Shown: positions 20,681 through 31,800 of the stretch, in pieces | Position numbering within the stretch: position 1 is the stretch's first letter | How the letters are laid out: the number at the start of each line of letters is the position of its first letter | Source: Cyrtodaria siliqua | Taxonomy: Eukaryota > Mollusca > Bivalvia > Adapedonta > Hiatellidae | Assembly (NCBI GenBank): GCA_037043455.1 | Contig: JAWPHD010011475.1 | Span: forward strand, 19,550-83,549 | DNA: 64,000 nt | Direction of reading: 5' to 3' | Position numbers and translations under genes: made by a program | The notes under the pieces: generated by a model | Told to the model about the DNA's origin: nothing | What the model saw: only the letters and a program-made list of their open reading frames with translations | Database searches by the model: none

Positions 20681-23600
20681 GTATGTACACATATATGCCA
20701 TGCAAACATAACAACATAATTATGTAATCATGCCTTTGAGAGATCATGACACACAAACGTCAACCAAAACCAAGTACGTTTCTTTAAGATAATGCATCAT
20801 AATGGCTTAATTGCACAACAAATGCGAGTATGTCAATGGCCAGAATCGACAATTGCATTACACCGAGGTGATGAAAAATAGGCTACTTTGTTACAGAAAC
20901 TTATACTGAATAATACAGAGAACTGAGATGTATTTTAATAGGCGATGTAGCTAATAAGTATGTTGTTAAAACGTATATGGATATTGAAAAAACTGGTCCC
21001 TTGGAAGAAACAAACACAAACATGAGAGAAAGGTAGGAGACTCGGTTTTATTAATGTATGCCATTATATTATCTACGAATTTATTTTATTTTTTACTTTA
21101 CAGTGTCCGTTCAGGAGTGCATTTGAAACAGTGGATGTGGTAATAAGGGGACAGACGGTCCAAGAAACAGTACAACACAAAGAAACGACAGAACTAATGA
21201 GTTTTGATAAAATACCAGGACCAAAGGGGCTTCCAGTAGTGGGAACTTTATTTGATTACTTTAAGAAAGATGGTCTCAGATTTAACAAATTATTTGAGGT
21301 ATATATATTAATTGTGTTTCCAATGGATTTTTTAGAGTAAATTATAGTTATTGCATGCAGTACATTACAACATTGTAGAAAAACACTCCATAGAAATGGC
21401 CAACCAGAATGCAAGTGCGTAATAAAAAATGAACCATTAAACTCAAAATAAATTTAACATGCATGATGTTACATAACAACAAAATAAATAAACAATGACG
21501 GTCTGTATGATTTGTATATGATCTAGATAAATCACATTTGATTACTCGTACAGATGTATTGCATGCAATCAGTTATACATGTGAATACGAAAGGGGAAAT
21601 TTGGAAATCGTCGAACACGATAAATATAAACAAAATATTGCAGTCCCGGTTTGATTGAGACGGTTCATGAATGGTGGTGAAAATGTTACGCCCTCTAGTT
21701 CTGGGTTGGGCAGAACTCAATATTTAAACTGTCTATTAGCACGAACATTTGAGCCATCCCGAAGATGGTATGCAAATGACGATGAACGTGAAAGCTTCAA
21801 TGTGATATTTTCATACCATTCCATGGCAAATGACGTATGGTCTCAGTTTCTAACAAAATGCTTTGCCCTAAACAAGAAAACATAACCTAAGAGTGATTAA
21901 AAATACTGACGCCTTTAAAGGCTGGAGTAGTGGAACCATCTATTCGAAATTAATGTAGGAAAACAAAGTATTTGAGAATGTACAACTGATATATGTATAA
22001 TAAATAAATATCGGGTTCAGCGATCTCCAAAGATCGGAATGAATAACAGTCCCGATTGCAAGCACGGGGAGACGTTGTGTCGCCGCCACACTGCACAGGA
22101 AACTCTACTGGGATATATAAAAAATAATATGAAAGCGGAAATTTGGAAATCGCCAAACACGATCAATATAAATTGATTGAGACTGTTCATGAACGGAAGT
22201 GAAACATTGTTGCTACCACCGTTCACCGTTTTTACCGTCGTTTTTGCTTGCTTAAATCCTAGCCGTTTATTACAGGTGTTAAATGCAGCAAAATTTAGTA
22301 TTTATACACGTGTCATTTTGATGGGTGGAAATAAATAATATATTTAATAATCCTAATAATATGCATTCTCTAAACGTTAATGAATTTATAAATAACGCTG
22401 CTTCTATTTTCCCTTGTATCTGTTGTTTGTTTTGAATGTGTGTTTTGGGGTGATTGTATTCCGTGAATGCTATATTTCCTATTCGCCTTGTATACCTATT
22501 TTTTCTAAATACTTCAGGCCTACCAAAAACGTGCAATAGAGCACGGACCAATATACAAAGAGAAAATAGCAACAATAAGCACTGTGGTGATAAGTGATCC
22601 AGAGGAATACAGCAAAGTTATACGAACGGAGGGCAAATACCCACAGCGCAGGGAAATGGAGCCAATGGCATACTACCGACAACAGAACGGAATTGATCTG
22701 GGTCTTGTCAACGAGTAAGGTTTTCGTCGAATTTAATTGAATGTTGTTAAATTTGTTTATTATATATCTGATTTAGCTATTAAATGTTACGCATTGACCA
22801 GAGTCCTGTTAGTGGTACGGACCTTTCATGTTATTATCTCACACGGGCGTCATATATAATTGATCAAGTATATGATGTTGCCTGATTGCTTATAAATGAT
22901 TTTGTTCAAAATTATTTAACAGGGAGAAAACTAATACCATTTCCATCATACCCAAGGTGAAAAACTGGAACAAGATCTGTATAGTAACTGCTAGAAACAT
23001 TCATATTACAGTCAAGAAAAAAATCGGTACAAAAACTCAGAATAGTAAATGGAATACAGGTTCTTATTATTTTAGATGTTCGCATTTCCATTACAGTCAG
23101 GGAGAAAACTGGTACAAACTTAGAACAGTCACCGCACCTAAAATGTTGAAAATGAAGGAGGCTTTGGACTATTGTGAACCAATGAATGATGTGGCAAATG
23201 ACTTTGTAAACCATCTTAGAAGTGTCAGACACTCCAATGAAGAAATTGTCGGACTTGAGAAGGAACTATTCAAATGGGCGTTTGAATGTAAGTAACAAAC
23301 ACATATGCGATCGCCCACGTATACCGGTTGGGTATTGTACTATATGTGTGTTAGAGTGGCGCCATAATTGCCAGTTTGTAAATGTCGAAATTGTACAAGA
23401 TTTAAAGTACTAGTTATAAAAAGTTATATGTTGGGTGCTTTAGCTTCTGTGTGCCGTGTATCATGCCTTTGGGCATGATATATGATTCAAATTGACAGAA
23501 AGTAAAGAGCAAACCAACCGAAATTTAGATTTGCAATTAGATTTCAAACAACAGTAGCCATTACTAGAATAGGAACGTCCGATTTTCTCTGATTCAGTCA

Positions 23601-26600
23601 CATATCAGTACAACACCAATCAGACCCTCAGTAGCATATCAGTACACCACCAATCAGACCCTCAGTCACATATCGGTACACCACCAATCAGACACTCAAT
23701 CAGATCCCAGTCACATATCGGTACACCACCAATCAGACATTCAATCATACCCCAGTCACATATCGGTACACCACCAATCAGACACTCAATCAGACCCCAG
23801 TCACATATCGGTACACCACCAATCAGACCCTCAGTCACATATCGGTACATCACCAATCAGACCCTCAGTCACATATCGGTACATCACCAATCAGACCCTC
23901 AGTCACATATCGGTACATCACCAATCAGACCCTCAGTCACATATCGGTACACCACCATTCATACCCTCATTAACGGAATATATTTATACACTGATGCCTG
24001 CACCGGACATGGTACTTCAGCTTTGCATGTCCTAAAGGAGTTGCACTATTTTAAAGGGCTCTGAAAAACTTGAAAAAAGCTAAAAGAATTATCAAAATGC
24101 CATGAAAAATAAAGGAGATAAGACTTATTGAAAATGTGCAAAAAAACATAAATGGAGGCGGCCATCTTTGAACGATGACGTCATCGCGCCTTTTTGCCAA
24201 ATGTGACATATTGACAAAATGTCTTTTAAAGCAAAGAAAATCACTGCAAATGAAAAATAATACTAAAATTTATACATTTTACATCTGTATATTTATTTGT
24301 AATCAATTTGCAGTGATTGTCTTTACTTAAAAGACATTTTGTCAAAATACCATATATAGTAAAAAGGCGCGATGACGTTGGCGTTCAAAGATGGCCGCCT
24401 CCATTTATGTTATTTGCACATTTTCAATTCTTTCAGCTTTTTCCAAGTTTTTCAGAGCCCTTTCAAATAAATCCTTTTGAAAATAGCACATCAACGTTTT
24501 TTAAATGTTAACCAATAGGCGTCCAATTAAGCTTTTGTCTAGATGAAAAGAAATGTAAATTCTTGGTTACTTACGGTTAAATTCAGAAAACTGTGTAATG
24601 ATCACAGCCGACACAGAGTGCAACATACATCAATATAAATATCATACTTATAATGCAAACTGTCGTTGTACTACATTTACAACATATCTTTTTGCATTTT
24701 CCATTGCGGTTGGTCATAAATAAAACAAAGTTTAAAATAATATAATAAATGGCTGATTCTAACAATAAAAGTAGATACAAAAGTCGAACAGGAAACGCAT
24801 TGGAACGGCCAGTGGCAACAACATCCGCTGGGGTTAAAGACAGGTTCTAGGGAGCATCACACCTCACTCTTACTCTATTGTCATCACAATAAAGTCAACA
24901 GAAGGTGGTGCTTAGGTCAACAACGAGCAGTTGGTGGCACCTTGATATAAAGCATGTTGCATTGTATAACCCGTTATATAAGTACATATTAATTAACATA
25001 ATCAAAGGTTCACCTTCATGTAATACAATATATACGTAATTCATGATGACAGTCGTCTGGCAAATCGTTTGTGTAGTACAATACAGACAATTCGTGATGA
25101 TACAAAAAACGAACAGGTTGTTTACCAAACACCCAATGCTTATACAATATGCCAGATTATAGGAGATGATAGTCTGTGATATATGATAACCAAGCGGTAA
25201 GGATAGTTAATAAATGTGTTAAACCATCAGAACAAAGTCCATGTTTTGCTTAATAAACATTTATTCAAACTACATGTAGTATATTTACGTGTGACTGTGA
25301 TCGCTGACTGTTGCTCTCTTCAAAGTGAAAAAAACGTGTTCATGCTAATGACCAAAGCAATACCGCGATTAAGTAAATGTGCAGAGGTCCGGGGATGTTT
25401 TATGCTGTCTTGCAAAATGAATATATTTTATTTATATTATAATTCAAGAATAGTAATGTGAGTTTGTAAAACCAAACATTTTGGAAGGATTTGACGGAAA
25501 TCTTATATGAATTTAGATAAAAAGTAAATAATAATAAAAAGGTACTTATACTGCTTGATACAAACATTGACAAATCAATAGTTACTTATCAAACAGGCTT
25601 ACTGGTTTAAACCCAAGCGACCTTTTTTTGCCACTGACCGTTCCAAGGCGGTAGGCCTATTGTCAACACTTTTATGTTTGTGATGTCATATCTGGCCTTT
25701 CATTCATCTTTGTGGTTGTTGCTTGTTTCTGTGCGTGTTTGTAGTTGACTGTTGTCCTTGAATGTTACATTTCCTGTTCGTCTTTTATATCTACTTTTGT
25801 TAACAGTCTAACATACCCTCATCGCCCATGTTGCCACTACCCGTTCCAATGCGGTACCCCTGTCTTCAGCTATTTCATATTTGTGGTGTCGCACAGTTTG
25901 CTTCTTTGTTTTCCCTGTAATTATTAATTATAATGCAACTATAATGTAACGCGTTACTCCATTGGCTTACGCCACATATTTGCGACCGTAAAACCCACGA
26001 TTTACTGTCTGAAAATTACGTGACGGCACATACCGTTGTAACAAGCGACGCCATTGGATGACGTCAACAAAATGCCGATTGAGTTTTCATTGAAAAAACA
26101 AGTGTGTATTTTACTTTATATTTCTGACATTTACATTAATCATTATAATTGAGATAAACATGCTAAGATTTTCAATCGGGGACGGTATGTGGTTGGTTTT
26201 ACGTCTGAAATCCCGTTTTACGGCGACGCGGTAGCGGAGACGTAAAACGAAATTCTCAGACCGTAAAACCACTCACATACCGTCCGAGATTGAAAATCTT
26301 AGCATGGTTATCTCTTAATTGTTGTGATGCGTATTTTTGGAGGAAGGCGTTCTGTGAATGCTCCATTTCTGTTCGGCTTTTGTATCTACTTTTATTCGGT
26401 TTAGTAAAAATGTATATATCCTTTTTTTCCAGCTATCGGCACATTCCTTTTTGAAGAAAGAATAGGATGCTTCTCAAACCCGATGCCTGCAAAGGCGCAG
26501 GACTTTATCACGCATTTACAGGAGTACTTCAAGTATCTCCAACCGTTAATGTACAATGTACCGACGTATAAACTTTATCGAACGAAGTTGTGGAAAAAGT

Positions 26601-28138
26601 TTGAATATCATGCCAGTAGCTGTTTCGAACTTGGGCGATACTTTATCGACAAGGTAATTAACAGTCTTATAGCGCACTTAATGGTAATGTCTTGTGTAAG
26701 CCTGATCTGATAGTGTAGGCAATAACTTCAACATCTGACCTGCCAGTGTAGGCAATAACTTCAACATCTGACCTGCCAGTGTAGGCAATAACTTCAACAT
26801 TTGACCTGCCAGTGTAGGCAATAACTTCAACATCCCTATACAGTTATAGGACTGTCCCGAAAACATGTAGTAGTTACTACTCAGCTCAAGTTACATGATA
26901 ATCAGCTTGGTGTCGGCATACCCAGCATGAGGTCAATAAAATGGCAATAAATCACCTAACATGCCAGCTAATGAGCTAAAACTTTGTCCATGCAGAATTA
27001 AATGTTAGAAGTATATATCATTGCCTTATCACTATTTGCACTTTTGTTACATCAACTTATTTCTAATTTTTTAAATGTTCCTATCTGCTGTCAGATAAGT
27101 GATGCCCTGCTATGCGAAAATGGGTATTTTATTGCTCTGAGGTCAGTTACTTACATGGATGAATTATAGAGATTCTCAATAAACAGAGGAATCTCGGGAC
27201 AGTCCTATAACTGTATAGATAGTCTGACAGTGCTTATGATCGTCACATAGTCACACTATTGTTAGATAATTTGTTTGCAAAGATATACTTTGACATTTAT
27301 TGACCAAGATGTATTAGTGGAAATAGCTATAACTTTTAAAGATACTTAAAAGGGTTGATGCACTATTTCAAACACAGTTTATCTTAAAGGGCTCTGAAAA
27401 ACTTGAAAAAAGCTGAAAGAATTATCAAAATGCCATGAAAAATAAAGGAGATATGACCTATTGAAAATTTGCAAAGAACATAAATGGAGGCGGCATCTTT
27501 GAACGATGACGTCATCGCGCCGTTTTATCATATATGGCATATTGATAAAATGTCTTTTAAAGCAAAGAAAATCACTGGAAATGAAAAATAATACTAAAAT
27601 GTATACATTTTACATCTTTATATTTATTTTTAATCAATTTGCAGTGGGTTTCTTTGCTTTAAAATACATTTTGTCAATATGCCATATATGGTAAAACGGC
27701 GCGATGACGTCATCGTTCAAAGATGGCCGCCTCCATTTATGTTCTTTGCATATTTTCATTAGGTCATATCTCCTTTATTTTTCATGGCATTTTGATAATT
27801 CTTTCAGCTTTTTTCAAGTTTTTCAGAGCCCTTTAAAATAAACTGTGTTTGGAAATAGTGCATCAACCCCTTTAAGCTTAACAACAGCGTACGGTTGACG
27901 TGTGTGTTGTTTAACTAAACATTGCATAAGTTTATTTAACCATCATTTCGTTTCTTTACAGAAAGTCGCTGAATTAGAAGCAGCAGAATCATCAACCACT
28001 ACGACAGACGAACCCAAAAAGGTTTCTTTCCTCACATATATGCTCTCACAGAAATCTCTCACCTCAGCCGAAGCTCTGTCAACAGCAGTAGATCTGTTAC
28101 AAGCAGCCACAGAAACGGTAAGGACGCACTATATACAC

Positions 28139-28185
<47 letters not shown>

Positions 28186-28324
28186 GTGTTTGTGGTCGGC
28201 AATTTCCCCCCGACCTTGTTTATATTTATGACAAATGCCGTCGTATAACCAACATCAGTTGCTTTTATTTTAGATTTAGTATTTGTAATGTGAAATAACT
28301 ACTACTAATAAAAATAACTCCTGT

Positions 28325-28355
<31 letters not shown>

Positions 28356-28738
28356 GCTGCTGCTGCTGATGATGATGCTGCATATTTTTATGTTGATTTT
28401 TTATGTTGAAACTCTTTAAACAACTATTACTACCGATACTACTACTACTACTACTACTACTTTTACTACTACTACTACTACTACTACTACAACAACTTTT
28501 ACTACCGATACTACTACTGCTACTTTTACTACTACTACTTCTACTACTACTACTACTACTACAACTATTACTACCGATACTACAACTGCTACTTTTACTA
28601 CTACTACTACTACTATAACTACTACTATTACTTCTATTACTACTGCTACTGCTACTGCTACTACTACTACTACTACTACTACTACCTACACCACTACTAC
28701 TATTACTATTACTACTACTGCTGCTGCTGCTGCTAATG

Positions 28739-28773
<35 letters not shown>

Positions 28774-28811
28774 GATGGTACTACTAATAATAATAACAAG
28801 AAGAAAAAGAA

Positions 28812-28844
<33 letters not shown>

Positions 28845-31800
28845 TAATATATGTACAGACATCAAATGCCATGCTGTGGAGTCTTTACTGCCTGGCAGAG
28901 AATCCAGAAGTACAGGAGAGACTCTATCAAGAATCGCAGAAAGCTCTCGGAGAGGGAGGGGATATCAACGCAGTCAATATATCCAAACTGACATACGTTA
29001 AGGCCGTGGTTAAAGAATCATTAAGGTAGATATTATTGGCGATTCATTTGATTACTTCTTGTAGAAGTATACTCAGAAGCAAACGTGTGTTTTTCGTACA
29101 TTTTTAAAATTAAATAAATAATGTTTAGTATTTTGAAACATCATACCATCTAAATATAATACTAGCAAAAATCACGCAAAAATCACATGTTTTTTCCAAC
29201 TTTTCAGAAAATATCCAATCACCTGGGCAACCAGCAGAATAACTCAAGAGGATATGGAGATATCAGGATACAACATACCGGCAGGGGTAAGAATCACACA
29301 TATATGTGTGTGTTGTTTTTGTGTTGTAGTGTTGAAATGTATAAACACAGTCTGAGAGTATGTATTAATACTTACTCCCAGATATAGTTTACAGTTTCAG
29401 TTGGTTTCAACAAGATCTTGAGCGAGTTTGTTTACAATTAGCCAACATGGGTGGATATCTAATAGATAAATTGCTTTAAGTAAACTAAGTATATAACATT
29501 TCAACTTGCTTACCCAAGATCTTTTGACTTTAACCAAACTCGATAAGAATACTAAATATGTTTTTAAGATCTAGTACTTGGACGATTTGCCCTTAAGTAA
29601 TCCAATGTATGAGCTATTGCTTTTGGCTACATAAAAAAGTGACTTCCAGCTTGTTTATACAATGCGGTCAGTAAATAGTTGGCCCGTCCCAGGAGAATGT
29701 CACGTGTGATTTTCATATATCTCCATATGTTTAAAGATATATAGAATGCATACAATGATGATAACAAAATATCTGTAAAATATTGATACTGACAAAAAAA
29801 CATATGTTTGAAAACATTGTCAATCAATACTATTATGAGTTAAATTGTTAAAAATATATAATCATGTGTTATATTCATATAGTGTTACATTCGATACACA
29901 CAAAAACACTGTAAAACATGTATAAATGAATGTGTACCCTATAAAACATGTATAAATGAATGTGTACCCTATAAACAATTATCTTCATAGTTTGTATAAT
30001 ATGTAAATGACTTATATTGAAAGCTTACTTAAAACAAACAAAGTGAAACAACAGAAAACCATATTCGAACAATTTTACTGCTTACAGACTCATGTCCAAG
30101 CCAACTTATTCGGTATGTTCAGAGATGAAAAGTTCTTCCCTGACAACGATAGCTTCAAACCAGAAAGATGGCTCAGAGAGAGCAAGATGGACACGCAGTT
30201 GAAGAGTTTGTCCAACCTCATATGGGGCCACGGAGCTAGGATGTGCATAGGTACGAGAGTTGTAACGGTATAAATACAATCATGTCCAACCTCATATGGG
30301 GCCACGGAGCTAGGATGTGCATAGGTTCGAGAGTTGTAACGGTATAAATACAATCAATGCGAGCTCGATGTAGTATCAATATAGTTTATTATTTATTTTC
30401 AAAATGTATGGTTATTTCATAAATAGCTATATTAGATCTACGTTTTAAATCAGCGAGCCCAATCTGGGTGGCTTTGAAGTAGAATACCGCTTGAGGTGGT
30501 GCTAGGGTGCGTAAGAGGTTAAGGTAAGATGCTTCTAACATTATCTCTCATGAACAGATTCAATAAAACCGTATTTGCTACTTTATTTCTTGACTGTGTT
30601 TGTTGCTTCCAGAGGATCTCCCTGATCAAAAGCCCGGAAATGAACTGTTTATTAGTCCGAATCTGAGATGTAATACTGTAATTAATAGGGGTTCATACGG
30701 ATTTCAGTAGAAAACGTTGATATGGCCCCTTAATAGTAAACGTACTGAACATCATTCCGAATAGCATGCATAAAGTAGCCATAATTTGAATAACACAAAT
30801 ATGTTTACACAACCCTATATACATGACGCATGACAATATATAAATGTTCAAGTCCAGACTATATTGTGCCCATCGCGACAGGTATACCTTGACGTGTTCG
30901 TTGGCGGACGGACTATAAACCTTAGAACTACACACACATATAAATGTTCAGTTAACACTTTAACAAAAAAGAATTACAAATAGTCAAATAAATATAAAAA
31001 AAAATTAAATAAATAATAACACATACTGAAAAGGGGATCCTTTGGAAGCAACACACACAAACAAGAGAGAAAAGTAGACTCGTTTTAATTGGGTCTGTTC
31101 ATGGAAGATGTCTGCTTATTCGCGAATGTTACTCATACTTACATTTACATACTTACATTTACATAAACTAATAATTTATATTAACAGGAAGACGATTTGC
31201 GGAACAAGAAATGCACATAATCTTAACAAAGGTAAACTATTTTATACCAAAAAAACCACCAAATATGTAAAACACTTATTAGGAGAAAGAACTAAAAGTA
31301 TGTATACAACTAGAACAGGAAATACAGCATTCACAGGACACAGTCATGTGCTGTTATTTCATCCATTCACACGCAAGCAAGACTGCGTATTGGTATGGCA
31401 AAACTTATATACTGAGCAAAACTAATTTAGCACATAAAATGCATGTCATTTCCATAGACCAGATACAGAGCGGTGTATGTTCCGGGTCAATGATAAAATG
31501 ACAGATATGACCAAAATAATGCCACAAAGTCATTAAAAAAAATAATTAAGCAAGTATGATGGAAAAATACTTTTACAAGCTATCGAAAATCGCTCTCATT
31601 TCAATGAAAAGGGAGGTAATTTTAAAATTACGAAATTTGGAATGTTTTTGTTTTTGTTTGAGAATAACAATCTTCTGTGAACACATTCCAGCGTTTTTTA
31701 AACGAGGAAAGAATAGGCAATTAGTGTCAATAATAAACAGTGAATTTATTCAAAGCAGTTTGTATATTGAAATAAGTTGTTTTTAATATATGGGAGGTAA

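Noticed and set aside
23580..23965. Regular repeats resembling a CRISPR array
   Set aside because: Units are contiguous 34-bp copies without unique spacers in a eukaryotic intron.
28351..28872. Poly-Ser (minus) and poly-Leu (plus) ORFs
   Set aside because: Translations of the CTA trinucleotide repeat inside P450 intron 6.
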